A stretch of DNA of 7,895 nucleotides. It comes from an uncultured Clostridium sp. (GTDB lineage Bacteria > Bacillota > Clostridia > Lachnospirales > Lachnospiraceae). The notes under the pieces are model-generated. The model was not told the DNA's origin. It worked only from the letters and a program-made list of their open reading frames with translations, and searched no databases. Where the stretch lies: positions 1 through 7,895 of the forward strand of contig UQXF01000117.1 of NCBI GenBank assembly GCA_900544905.1, given 5' to 3'. Below are positions 1 to 7,015 of this stretch, piece by piece. The position numbers and the translations under genes are program-made. The number at the start of each line of letters is the position of its first letter. Position 1 is the first letter of the stretch.

Positions 1-37
1 ACTCACATTTTGAAATAATGAGTTTCGCAATTGTCTA
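1..37. repeat. Interspersed inverted-repeat element, right part (copy 1)
   Basis: Positions 19-33 (TGAGTTTCGCAATTG) are identical to 7782-7796, and the match continues with one mismatch through TCTA/CCTA. Within this copy ACTCA at 1-5 pairs with TGAGT at 19-23, which looks like the inner part of a hairpin whose outer left arm (expected CAATTGCGAA) would lie just before position 1. The second copy at 7750-7800 has both arms. It is probably a short palindromic intergenic repeat scattered in this genome; that it is a genome-wide family is inference. Confidence 0.55.
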
Positions 38-66
38 TATATTGGATGTGGGAAAGGAGTGGGTAT

Positions 67-2640
67 ATGGCAGCTTTTGAACGGATTTCATCGGGGATAC
101 CGGAATTGGATAAGGCGCTGGACAACATACGCCTGGGAGATAATGTTGTGTGGCGTGTCAATAACCTTGAGGAATTTCATTTATTTTTGGAGCCTTATGT
201 GAAACAGGCAGTGCAGGATAAGCGGAATATAATCTATGTCCGCTTTGCTTCGCATATGCCGTTAGTGGAGGAACAGGATGGGGTACGGGTGGTTCAGGTG
301 GAATTATCCCACCGGTTTGAGACCTTTACAGTGGAGATACATAATCTGATTGAAAAAGAGGGGGAGGATGCATTTTATGTGTTTGACTGCCTGTCAGAAT
401 TACAGACAGCATGGTCAACAGACTTAATGATGGGAAATTTTTTTAAGGTGACATGTCCCTTCTTATTCCAATTAAACACAGTCGCTTTCTTTCCGCTGAT
501 AAGAGGCAAGCATTCCTTTGAGGCAATTGCAAAGATTAGGGATACAACACAGCTGTTTATCGATGTATATTCCGATACATCCCATGTCTATGTAAGACCG
601 TTGAAGGTGTGGAACCGTTATTCGGATACAATGTTTCTCCCCCATTCCTATGAGAAGGAAACGGGAAGCTTCCGCCCGGTTCTTGATGGGGTACAGGTCA
701 GCAGATTTTACAGCCTCATGAACCGCAATCCTCTGATAAAGGATGAGCAGAATACAGACAGCTGGGACAGATTTTTCAATATGACTGCGGAAATGTATCA
801 GCAGGGGCTGGATGTGACAGATGCCTGTAACAGAATGTGCAATATCATGCTCAGCAGGGATGAAAAAATGCGGAAGCTTATTAAGGCAAATTTTAAACCG
901 GAGGATTATTTTGAGATACGGAACCGGATGGTGGGTACGGGAATGATTGGCGGAAAGGCGTGTGGCATGCTGCTAGCACGAAAGCTGATTGAAAACAAAA
1001 GACCGGATTTGTATGAGAAGCTAGAACCCCACGATTCCTATTATATCGGTTCCGATGTGTTTTATTCCTATATCGTGGATAACGATTTCTGGGATATCAG
1101 AGTCCGGCAGAGAAGAAAGGAGGAATATTTCAGTCTGGCAGATACCTTTGCCCAGTGTCTGCGGTCAGGAAAATTTTCTTCCTATCAGAGGGAGCAGTTT
1201 TGCAGGCTGCTGGATTATTATGGGCAGAATCCGATTATTGTCCGTTCCAGCAGCATTTTAGAGGACGGGTTTGGAAATGCCTTTGCGGGAAAATATGAAT
1301 CGGTATTCTGCGCCAATACCGGTACAATGGAGGAGCGCCTTGCGGAGTTTGAGGAGGCTGTAAAAACGGTGTATGCCAGCACCATGAGCCGGTCTGCGCT
1401 GGATTACCGGCTGAGAAGGAGGCTGGCAGAAAGAGACGAGCAGATGTCGCTGCTGGTGCAAAGGGTATCGGGTTCGCGTTATGAAGGCTTTTTTATGCCA
1501 TGTGCCGCCGGGGTGGGATATTCCTTCAGTCCCTATCGCTTTTTGCAATCCACTGACCCTAAGGCGGGAATGCTCCGGCTGGTAATGGGTTTGGGAACAG
1601 GAGCGGTAGACAGGGCAAAGGGCTCCTATCCAAGACTGGTCAGTCTCGATAAACCGGCGTTGACAGCGGCAGTGAACAGTGAACAGAAGCACCAGTATTC
1701 CCAAAGAAGGATAGATTTGATTGATACTGCTGCAGGCACTGTGGACAGCTGGGAGCTGCCCGCAGTAGAAAAAGAATTGCCGGAATATATGAAACGGGTA
1801 CTTTTAGAGCATGATTATGATACGGAAAGGCTGTTCCGGGAGAGGGGACAGCACAGGAGCATTCTGTTTATTTCCTGTGAGGGACTGGTCAGAAATGAAA
1901 AGCTGATGCAGTCCATGAGAGACATTTTATCCCTGATTCAGGAGGAGTATCAGTATCCTGTGGATATTGAATATACGATTAATGTTTCCTGTGAGGGAGA
2001 TTATGTGATTAATCTTTTGCAGTGCAGACCGTTACAGGTAGCGCAGGACAAGGAAAGCATAGAGATTCCAAAGGAGATTCGTAAGGATAAGGTGATTCTG
2101 GAATGCAGACATGCATCTATGGGATTATCCGAGGCGATAAAGCTTCACTACATTGTCATGGTGGATGCAGTTGCATACTATCAGATGGAGCATTATGCAA
2201 AACCGTCTGTTGCCAGAGCCATAGGAGCATTGAACTGGTATTTCCGCAATAAAGATAAGCATTTGATGCTGATGGTACCGGGAAGAATCGGAACTTCTTC
2301 ACCGGAGCTGGGAGTGCCCACCACCTTTGCCGATATCAGTGAATTTGATGTAATCTGTGAGGTGTCGGAACGGCGTGCAGGGTATATGCCGGAGCTTTCC
2401 TACGGAAGCCATATCTTCCAGGATTTGGTAGAAGCCGGCATACTTTACGGTGCCGTGTTTGATGATGAAAGGACGATAGAATTTCATCCGGGGCTGGTAC
2501 AGAAGCTGGAAAACAGGCTGACAGATTTTTATCCGGAAGGTGAAGAATTAAAAGAAGTGATTGGCATTTATTCCGTACAGGAGCTTAACTGCATGGTTTA
2601 TCATGATATGAAGGAAGAACGGCTGGTTTGTATGATGTAA
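67..2640 (+). CDS. PEP/pyruvate-binding domain protein (PPDK N-terminal-like) with KaiC-like N-terminus
   Basis: An 857-residue cytoplasmic protein. I chose ATG 67 because AAGGAG at 54-59 sits 7 nt upstream; earlier in-frame starts (31, 46) lack a site. Residues about 1-180 begin with SGIPELDKALDN then GDNVVW, like the start of KaiC/RecA-type domains, but the place of the Walker A loop (RVNNLEEF) has no GxxGxGKT. Residues about 290-655 resemble the PEP/pyruvate-binding (ATP-grasp) domain of pyruvate phosphate dikinase and PEP synthase: GGKACG at 295-300, VRSSSILED at 392-400 followed by FAGKYES at 406-412, and the closing Q-C-R-P-L at 652-656. Residues about 735-790 (PGRIGTSSPELGVP) resemble the PGRWGS segment found after this domain in some homologues. 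There is no swivelling phosphohistidine domain and no PEP-binding TIM barrel, so a complete PEP synthase reaction is unlikely. The substrate is unknown. Stop to next start is 24 nt, so it is probably co-transcribed with the hydrolase. Confidence 0.85.
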   Translation: MAAFERISSGIPELDKALDNIRLGDNVVWRVNNLEEFHLFLEPYVKQAVQDKRNIIYVRFASHMPLVEEQDGVRVVQVELSHRFETFTVEIHNLIEKEGEDAFYVFDCLSELQTAWSTDLMMGNFFKVTCPFLFQLNTVAFFPLIRGKHSFEAIAKIRDTTQLFIDVYSDTSHVYVRPLKVWNRYSDTMFLPHSYEKETGSFRPVLDGVQVSRFYSLMNRNPLIKDEQNTDSWDRFFNMTAEMYQQGLDVTDACNRMCNIMLSRDEKMRKLIKANFKPEDYFEIRNRMVGTGMIGGKACGMLLARKLIENKRPDLYEKLEPHDSYYIGSDVFYSYIVDNDFWDIRVRQRRKEEYFSLADTFAQCLRSGKFSSYQREQFCRLLDYYGQNPIIVRSSSILEDGFGNAFAGKYESVFCANTGTMEERLAEFEEAVKTVYASTMSRSALDYRLRRRLAERDEQMSLLVQRVSGSRYEGFFMPCAAGVGYSFSPYRFLQSTDPKAGMLRLVMGLGTGAVDRAKGSYPRLVSLDKPALTAAVNSEQKHQYSQRRIDLIDTAAGTVDSWELPAVEKELPEYMKRVLLEHDYDTERLFRERGQHRSILFISCEGLVRNEKLMQSMRDILSLIQEEYQYPVDIEYTINVSCEGDYVINLLQCRPLQVAQDKESIEIPKEIRKDKVILECRHASMGLSEAIKLHYIVMVDAVAYYQMEHYAKPSVARAIGALNWYFRNKDKHLMLMVPGRIGTSSPELGVPTTFADISEFDVICEVSERRAGYMPELSYGSHIFQDLVEAGILYGAVFDDERTIEFHPGLVQKLENRLTDFYPEGEELKEVIGIYSVQELNCMVYHDMKEERLVCMM

Positions 2641-2664
2641 TGCTTTTTAGAGGAGAAACAGGTT

Positions 2665-3372
2665 ATGGAAAAAAGTATAATTGGCATTGTGCCTTTGGTT
2701 GACTATGAAAAGGAAAGCTACTGGATGCTGCCGGGATATATGCAGGGTGTTATGGAAGCCGGAGGCTTTCCTGTCATGCTTCCTCTGACGGAGGATATGG
2801 ATTTGATAAGGCAGATGGTATCTGTCTGTGATGGTTTTTTATTTACGGGAGGCCAGGATGTATCGCCCGGATTGTACGGGGAAGAAAAGCTTTTGCAATG
2901 TGGGGAGTGCAGTCCGGAGCGTGACAGGATGGAGACAGCACTGCTTAAGGAGGTTTTGTATGTGGATAAACCGCTGCTCGGCATCTGCCGGGGAATACAG
3001 CTTCTCAATGTGGCACTTGGCGGGACCCTTTATCAGGATATTCCTGTCCAGGTGCAAACGGAAACAGAGCATCACCAGACACCGCCCTATGATATTCCGG
3101 TACATGAGGTGTGCGTCAGGGAAGGAACCGTCCTTTATGATTTGCTGGGGACGCAGAGTATAAGAGTAAACAGCTATCATCATCAGGCAATTAAGGATTT
3201 ATCTTCGCAGCTGGAAGTCATGGCGGTTTCCAGGGATGGATTGATTGAGGGGGTGTATATGCCGGATAAGAAATTTATCTGGGCAGTGCAATGGCATCCG
3301 GAATTTTCTTATCATACAGATGAGAACAGCCGGAAGATATTTAAGGCTTTTGTCAGTTCGGCAGAGAAATAA
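2665..3372 (+). CDS. Gamma-glutamyl-gamma-aminobutyrate hydrolase family protein (peptidase C26, class I glutamine amidotransferase-like)
   Basis: A 235-residue soluble enzyme, close to the usual length of the PuuD-like C26 family, which hydrolyses gamma-glutamyl amide bonds. Visible landmarks are TGGQDVSPGLYGE at 61-73, the nucleophile elbow LGICRG with Cys108, and the closing WHPE with His211 and Glu213, so the Cys-His-Glu triad is complete. HHQ around 173-175 is also typical of the family. The start ATG 2665 has AGGAG at 2651-2655, 9 nt upstream. It follows the PEP/pyruvate-binding gene by 24 nt and is the last gene of that unit; a strong promoter for the next operon starts 22 nt after its stop. 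The family is clear; the substrate is not. PuuD acts in putrescine use, but no other putrescine gene is present here, so I give no symbol. Confidence 0.92.
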   Translation: MEKSIIGIVPLVDYEKESYWMLPGYMQGVMEAGGFPVMLPLTEDMDLIRQMVSVCDGFLFTGGQDVSPGLYGEEKLLQCGECSPERDRMETALLKEVLYVDKPLLGICRGIQLLNVALGGTLYQDIPVQVQTETEHHQTPPYDIPVHEVCVREGTVLYDLLGTQSIRVNSYHHQAIKDLSSQLEVMAVSRDGLIEGVYMPDKKFIWAVQWHPEFSYHTDENSRKIFKAFVSSAEK

Positions 3373-3394
3373 CGTTTGGCTCTCTCTTTTTCTA

Positions 3395-3422
3395 TTGATA
3401 TTTGTTTGAAAAATGTTATAAT
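3395..3422 (+). promoter_or_regulatory. Sigma-A promoter of the membrane-protein operon
   Basis: TTGATA at 3395-3400 and a perfect TATAAT at 3417-3422 are separated by 16 bp. The predicted transcription start (about 3429) lies directly at the edge of the operator at 3431-3446. The promoter sits between the stop of the hydrolase and the methyltransferase-like gene, so the membrane operon has its own promoter. Confidence 0.75.
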
Positions 3423-3430
3423 GACATATG

Positions 3431-3446
3431 GTTAGTCTCGACTAAC
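3431..3446. promoter_or_regulatory. Palindromic operator, copy 1 (probable TetR-type repressor site)
   Basis: GTTAGTC-TC-GACTAAC is a perfect 7+2+7 inverted repeat starting 8 bp after the -10 box, where a bound repressor would block transcription. A near copy lies in the same position before the ABC transporter (7000-7015). Size and symmetry suit a TetR/AcrR-family dimer, but no such regulator is encoded in the window, so the protein is inferred. Confidence 0.7.
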
Positions 3447-3535
3447 ACGATATTAAGGCATATGCACAACTTACATCTTGAATCAGGAAGCTGCGCAAAC
3501 GCCTGATATGCAAAAAATGAAAGGAGTTTGTGATT

Positions 3536-4015
3536 ATGAAAGAGCAGGAGCATTTGCCGGAGTATGGAGTTGGACCGGTTTATGTAGCAATTATTATCAT
3601 TGTTACCCTGATTGGAATATTATTGTCTGCTTTCCGTATCATCCATGTGGGAAATGCAGAAATCTTAAGGCTTCCATTTATTGTGCTTGGAATTGCCCTG
3701 ATTATTGCCGGGATTATAATTTTTGTCTATGCGCAAATTGATTTAGGTGACCATATCCGTAAAAATAAACTGGTTACAACAGGTATCTATGCCTATGTGA
3801 GAAATCCGATTTATACCTCCTTTTTAATGGTGTGCACAGGTGCTGTTTTGATTGCAAATGATGTATGGCTTTGTATATTGCCGTTTTTATACTGGCTGTT
3901 TTTAACGGTGCTTATGAAACATACAGAAGAAAAATGGCTGCATGATTTGTATGGAGAGCAATATGCTGCCTATTGCAGGCAGGTAAACCGGTGTATTCCA
4001 TGGAAGAGAAAATAG
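3536..4015 (+). CDS. Isoprenylcysteine carboxyl methyltransferase (ICMT)/phospholipid methyltransferase-like membrane protein
   Basis: A 159-residue integral membrane protein with hydrophobic stretches at about 13-33, 45-66, 93-109 and 110-127. The C-terminal half carries the hallmarks of the STE14/ICMT-PEMT superfamily: LVTTGIYAYVRNPIY at 79-93, the EE pair at 131-132, and YGEQYAAYCRQVNRCIPW at 139-156. Family members transfer a methyl group from S-adenosylmethionine to lipid-linked or small hydrophobic substrates. Bacterial members are mostly uncharacterised, and the substrate here is unknown. ATG 3536 is preferred over GTG 3530 because AAGGAG at 3521-3526 is 9 nt from the ATG and only 3 nt from the GTG. 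It is the first gene after the operator-controlled promoter. The roughly 107-nt leader holds a weak hairpin (ATCAGG 3482-3487 with CCTGAT 3502-3507). Confidence 0.85.
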   Translation: MKEQEHLPEYGVGPVYVAIIIIVTLIGILLSAFRIIHVGNAEILRLPFIVLGIALIIAGIIIFVYAQIDLGDHIRKNKLVTTGIYAYVRNPIYTSFLMVCTGAVLIANDVWLCILPFLYWLFLTVLMKHTEEKWLHDLYGEQYAAYCRQVNRCIPWKRK

Positions 4016-4062
4016 ATATTTTAAGTCAATAAGATTTTACTTTTGATAAGGAGGGTTTGAAA

Positions 4063-4575
4063 ATGGTGTGGCTGCATGTAGTTTTAGATGGAATTGCCAT
4101 GGGAGGAATTTTTGCACTGACTCTGTGTCTGGTTTCGTTATTAGACCCACAATCATTTACCAGAATGTATCCCATCGGTATTCAAAAAATTGCACCGAAA
4201 ATTCCAGAGGACAGTAATAAACGAAAGAACAGAATGCTTCTGATTTTGTGGCCGGCGGTATTGATTTTCAGTATTTGCAGTACGTTTTTGCTTGGTATTC
4301 GTGGTTTCAAGGCACTGTTTCTTGCAGGCTATATTCAGATGTTCTGCGTTGATATGGCTGATTTTTTTGGATGGAATATCTTGTTTCGGGAGAAGATGGG
4401 ACGGAAGCTGGAGCTTCCGGGAACAGAAGGAAGCGAGCTGTATAGCTTAAAGAACTGGCTGTTAAAGCTGGCACTGCCAAATCATTTTGGATTATGGCTG
4501 GTTATTATCTGTCCGCTGTGTGGATTGATTGATGCAGGTATTGTAAGTCTGCTGGCAGGTTTATGGGGGTATTAG
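4063..4575 (+). CDS. Uncharacterised four-helix membrane protein
   Basis: A 170-residue protein of a family I do not recognise. Four hydrophobic segments are visible at about residues 4-26, 58-79, 84-108 and 143-167. Between the first two is a polar loop with MYPIGIQKIAPK (35-46) followed by a basic stretch KRKNR (53-57); the YP..IQ..AP pattern looks like a conserved motif. Acidic residues lie in membrane-proximal positions (D9, D97, D100, D157). The start ATG 4063 has AAGGAGGG at 4048-4055, 7 nt upstream; the in-frame TTG 4057 would be too close. It lies 47 nt after the methyltransferase-like gene and 20 nt before the next, so it is probably the second gene of the operon. Inside it, 4402-4419 is an 18-bp near-perfect palindrome (8-bp arms around GG), possibly by chance. 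Confidence 0.8.
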   Translation: MVWLHVVLDGIAMGGIFALTLCLVSLLDPQSFTRMYPIGIQKIAPKIPEDSNKRKNRMLLILWPAVLIFSICSTFLLGIRGFKALFLAGYIQMFCVDMADFFGWNILFREKMGRKLELPGTEGSELYSLKNWLLKLALPNHFGLWLVIICPLCGLIDAGIVSLLAGLWGY

Positions 4576-4595
4576 AGTTTGAAAGGAGTCATGCT

Positions 4596-4868
4596 ATGGG
4601 GTTGATTGATTTTGTACTTTGTCCGGCGGCTGTCATTCTTGCAGTCATTGCGGTGATTAAAGGGAATGGAAAATTTAATATTTTTGGAATCCTAAGTTAC
4701 TTATGCTGTTCCTTGCCAATTGTACTTTCGTTGTATGATATTATTTACAGAATAAACAGAAATGACATGGCAGGTATTCTTGACATTTATCCCACTATGG
4801 CTGTGATTTTTCTTGTAATTTTAGGGATTGTTACTGCACTTAACCTGTATGCTGTGTTAAAGAAGTAG
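4596..4868 (+). CDS. Small uncharacterised three-helix membrane protein
   Basis: A 90-residue protein made almost wholly of membrane segments: about residues 3-22, 28-47 and 65-87, ending in Lys-Lys. Between helices 2 and 3 is the loop INRNDMAGILDIYPTM. I do not recognise the family. The true start is ATG 4596: GGAG at 4585-4588 is 7 nt before it, while the upstream in-frame codon at 4563 lies inside the preceding gene and has no binding site. Its 20-nt distance from the gene before and the own strong ribosome binding site argue that it is a real third member of the operon despite its size. It could be a small accessory subunit of its neighbours, but nothing in the sequence proves this. Confidence 0.75.
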   Translation: MGLIDFVLCPAAVILAVIAVIKGNGKFNIFGILSYLCCSLPIVLSLYDIIYRINRNDMAGILDIYPTMAVIFLVILGIVTALNLYAVLKK

Positions 4869-4927
4869 TACGGTATGTATTTTTGTTTGTCGGATAGATA
4901 AAATAGAAATGGTGGAGGAGTTTGGGA

Positions 4928-5569
4928 ATGAATATAATGATAGCTGTCTATGGGATGATAGGAGCCATTTTATGTGTGGCTTCGGATGTTTTAATAGGTT
5001 ATATGGGAGATGATAATCGAAAGATAGGTAAAAGAAAAAATATTGACAGCAACTGGAGTAAATTGTCACAGCGTAGAATCTGTCTTTCATTTTTGCTTTC
5101 TTTACTTGGTCAGCCGGGAACTTATTTGTCAGTGTGGGCAATTGGAACCTTAATTGGGCAAAATAACAGAAACTTGGAAATCATTTTAAAAATAGGAATT
5201 TGTGTAGCTGCGTATACCGGTTTGCTTCTTCATGCGGCTTTTTGCATAAAGCCGCTGGTATATAAAAAGATTATGGAGAAGCAAGATTTTGAATTGGCTG
5301 AGGGAACCCTTGAGACAATAGATAAGATTTTGTTTATACCTGTAGTACTGGGGGTAATCAGCCTTGCAGGTGTTACTACAGTATGCATTATAATGGGAAT
5401 TGTGACAGGTGCAGTTAATGTACCCAAAATACTTGTATTGCTGAATCCAATCACATTTATGCTTCTTTATAAAATTCTAGAAAGAATAAATAGGAAATTG
5501 GTAATTCCGGGTCCTATGGGCTTAGGTTTTCTGGGATACGCAGTGATTCTGCTTGTGGCATCAACGTAA
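4928..5569 (+). CDS. Uncharacterised polytopic membrane protein (possibly DUF6796-like)
   Basis: A 213-residue protein with about six hydrophobic segments (roughly 3-22, 52-75, 80-105, 130-160, 163-180 and 195-212). The first helix leads into CVASDVLIGYMGDD, followed by a polar loop with SNWSKLSQRR and then LGQPGTY. From memory this pattern (SD.L.GY, W...S..R, LG.P) resembles the DUF6796 family of membrane proteins of unknown function; this needs a profile search. ATG 4928 is chosen because GGAGGAG at 4914-4920 ends 7 nt before it; the alternative TTG 4922 would leave almost no spacing. It is the last gene of the operon, 59 nt after the small membrane protein, and runs convergently toward the AraC gene. 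A strong intragenic hairpin lies at 5234-5255 (GCGGCTTT with AAAGCCGC, six-base loop), without a T-run. Confidence 0.78.
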   Translation: MNIMIAVYGMIGAILCVASDVLIGYMGDDNRKIGKRKNIDSNWSKLSQRRICLSFLLSLLGQPGTYLSVWAIGTLIGQNNRNLEIILKIGICVAAYTGLLLHAAFCIKPLVYKKIMEKQDFELAEGTLETIDKILFIPVVLGVISLAGVTTVCIIMGIVTGAVNVPKILVLLNPITFMLLYKILERINRKLVIPGPMGLGFLGYAVILLVAST

Positions 5570-5639
5570 TAGAATTACTTATCTCAATAATGTCCGGTAT
5601 CATATGGAATGCGATTTTCATGGAGAGCTGGCAGCACTC

Positions 5640-6755
5640 CTAAAAGGAAGCCTTTTCCGAATCCAGCGCGGACAATGCGCTTTTTCTTCTGAATTCCACA
5701 GGAGTAACTTCATAATATTTTTTGAAAGCGGCAGAAAACTTGCTTTGACTTAAATATCCCACCTGCTCTGCAATGGCAGAGACACAGAGGGAAGTATCTT
5801 GAAGCAGCTCTGCCGCTTTTTCCATGCGCAGCCGGTTCCGGTAGGCAGAGAGATTTTCACCATAGACCTCCCGGAAATAGTTTTTAAGGCTTGTCTCACT
5901 GGTGTTGTAATCTGCCGCCATTTTTTTTGCGGAGGTGTGTGAAGAAAGGTCTGCACGGATTTGTTTTGCCACATTTTTTGCAATGCAGATTTGGGACTTT
6001 GTTAAATAAGTCCGTGTGCCAATGGGGCTGGTTTCTGTGGCAGACTGATATGAGGTAATCAGCTGAATCGTCAGAGCCCGGAGCCTGTAAATATCTGATT
6101 TTTGATAATTGCAGGAAATATGAAAAATCTGCTCACATAGGGCAAGGGTTTCACTGTTACAGCTGGTTATGTAAGTAAATTGGTTGTTTTTATTTAAATA
6201 TTTGCTGCAAAGCCTGTCTGTATCTATATCAAAGGCTTCTGCAATGCCGGAATTTAAGGAAGAAAAATTATCGTCTATGATAAAACCAAAGCCCAGATAA
6301 TAGCCCTGGGGAAAATCGCATTGGTTGGTTAATGACGATTTATCAATGGCAAATTCGTGCTCCTTCATATAGACGTATACATCATTTCCGGTAAGGAGCT
6401 CGGTTCTGCCGCAGTGGCAGTAATTAAACTTGGTAATGCTGGCAATATCCTTATAATGGAAAATCCGGTTTCTTATTTCCGTAACTGCTTTAGGGCTTAA
6501 GCCTGACGAGCCGGCAACCGGAAGAAAGGTCTCGTAGCGGAAGTAAGGCATACGGTAATCCATTCCAATCAGCGTTATTCCCGGAAATACCGGAATCATG
6601 TACAGGTCAGCAAAGTTATCCTCATATTCTAAATGTGCATGTATTTTTTCTTCTGACTGGTCAATGGTTACACCCGGAAGGGTGTTACATATACCAAAAA
6701 TATGTTTCCATGCGTTATAATAACCATTGGTGTTGTTCTCGTTTTTTTCTATCAT
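5640..6755 (-). CDS. AraC-family transcriptional regulator (PchR-like)
   Basis: A 371-residue DNA-binding regulator. The C-terminal part, about residues 262-362, is a typical AraC/XylS double helix-turn-helix: first helix pair around SAKKMAADYNTSETSLKNYF (275-294), second around VSAIAEQVGYLSQSKFSAAF (325-344), then the conserved TPVEFRR (351-357). The long N-terminal region includes FNYCHCGRTEL at 110-120, a pattern I associate with PchR-like AraC regulators of Clostridia; it probably senses a ligand, which is unknown. The start ATG (6755-6753) has AGGAG 8 nt upstream (6768-6764 on the plus strand). The gene is divergent from the ABC transporter and convergent with the membrane operon (71 nt between stops). 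AraC regulators of this type often control adjacent transporters, so the exporter is its most likely target, but this is inference. Confidence 0.92.
   Translation of the reverse strand: MIEKNENNTNGYYNAWKHIFGICNTLPGVTIDQSEEKIHAHLEYEDNFADLYMIPVFPGITLIGMDYRMPYFRYETFLPVAGSSGLSPKAVTEIRNRIFHYKDIASITKFNYCHCGRTELLTGNDVYVYMKEHEFAIDKSSLTNQCDFPQGYYLGFGFIIDDNFSSLNSGIAEAFDIDTDRLCSKYLNKNNQFTYITSCNSETLALCEQIFHISCNYQKSDIYRLRALTIQLITSYQSATETSPIGTRTYLTKSQICIAKNVAKQIRADLSSHTSAKKMAADYNTSETSLKNYFREVYGENLSAYRNRLRMEKAAELLQDTSLCVSAIAEQVGYLSQSKFSAAFKKYYEVTPVEFRRKSALSALDSEKASF
5665..5690 (+). terminator. Possible intrinsic terminator of the membrane operon, inside the 3' end of the AraC gene
   Basis: AGCGC (5665-5669) pairs with GCGCT (5677-5681) around a 7-nt loop, followed by a pyrimidine run (TTTTT at 5681-5685, then CTTCT). 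It faces the plus-strand operon, about 95 nt past its last stop codon, and overlaps the final codons of the convergent AraC gene. The stem is short, so it may be weak. No better terminator is visible between 5570 and 5640. Confidence 0.35.
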
Positions 6756-6793
6756 ATCAGATGCTCCTATCCATATCTGTCTGTTATAAGGGA

Positions 6794-6815
6794 CAATCGT
6801 TTATATGGCAATCGT
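6794..6815. repeat. Direct repeat CAATCGT x2 in the AraC gene leader
   Basis: CAATCGT occurs at 6794-6800 and 6809-6815, a period of 15 bp (read as ACGATTG on the AraC coding strand). AraC-family proteins often bind direct repeats of roughly this kind, so this could be an autoregulatory site. It lies downstream of the predicted start of transcription, which would fit repression. Seven-base repeats can arise by chance. Confidence 0.25.
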
Positions 6816-6872
6816 CTTTGTTCCTAATCATGCGCCGTTATATGTGTACCAATTTGCTAAAGGTTTACTTCT

Positions 6873-6900
6873 ATTTTAAATAAAGTACCGGTAAAGTCAA
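6873..6900 (-). promoter_or_regulatory. Probable promoter of the AraC-family gene
   Basis: On the minus strand TTGACT (6900-6895) and TAAAAT (6878-6873) are separated by 16 bp, giving a leader of about 110 nt. The spacer contains the 8-bp palindrome TACCGGTA (6886-6893), which could be a binding site or chance. Confidence 0.5.
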
Positions 6901-6953
6901 ATACAAAATAATTCCCGGTTGTATCTGGATGCTATTTGGGACTATATTGTTAT

Positions 6954-6989
6954 TTGGGTGTAGAAGAAATATACATATTATGCTATTTA
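6954..6989 (+). promoter_or_regulatory. Probable promoter region of the ABC transporter operon
   Basis: Two overlapping readings are possible: TTGGGT (6954-6959) with TATTAT (6976-6981) at 16-bp spacing, or an extended -10 TG-C-TATTTA (6981-6989) that would place the operator in the same position relative to the -10 as at the membrane operon. The sequence is AT-rich and I cannot decide between them. The whole divergent region 6756-7035 shows no gene. Confidence 0.45.
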
Positions 6990-6999
6990 TATATAGATG

Positions 7000-7015
7000 G
7001 TTAGATGCGACTAAC
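7000..7015. promoter_or_regulatory. Palindromic operator, copy 2 (probable TetR-type repressor site)
   Basis: GTTAGATGCGACTAAC matches the site at 3431-3446 in 13 of 16 positions, with identical flanks (ATG before, A after). The outer halves GTTAG/CTAAC are symmetric; the inner bases are less so than in copy 1. It lies between the promoter region and the ribosome binding site (AGGAG 7024-7028) of the ABC ATPase gene, again the place for a repressor. Confidence 0.65.

Noticed and set aside
3363..3391. Possible terminator after the C26 hydrolase gene (AGAGA with TCTCT, then TTTTT)
   Set aside because: Only a 5-bp weak stem with a long loop that overlaps the stop codon; not enough to annotate.
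3482..3507. Leader hairpin ATCAGG/CCTGAT before the methyltransferase-like gene, considered as a riboswitch
   Set aside because: Only a 6-bp stem with a 14-nt loop and no recognisable riboswitch core; noted in the gene entry only.
3478..3741. Leader open frame starting at TTG 3478, considered as a leader peptide
   Set aside because: No ribosome binding site, and it runs out of frame deep into the methyltransferase-like gene; it is a frame shadow.
4402..4419. 18-bp palindrome inside the four-helix membrane protein gene, considered as an operator
   Set aside because: It lies in the middle of a coding region far from any promoter, and unlike the GTTAG sites it has no second copy in the window.
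5553..5753. Plus-strand open frame of 66 codons in the convergent region
   Set aside because: It overlaps the end of the membrane-protein gene and the antisense of the AraC gene, and has no ribosome binding site or recognisable protein features.
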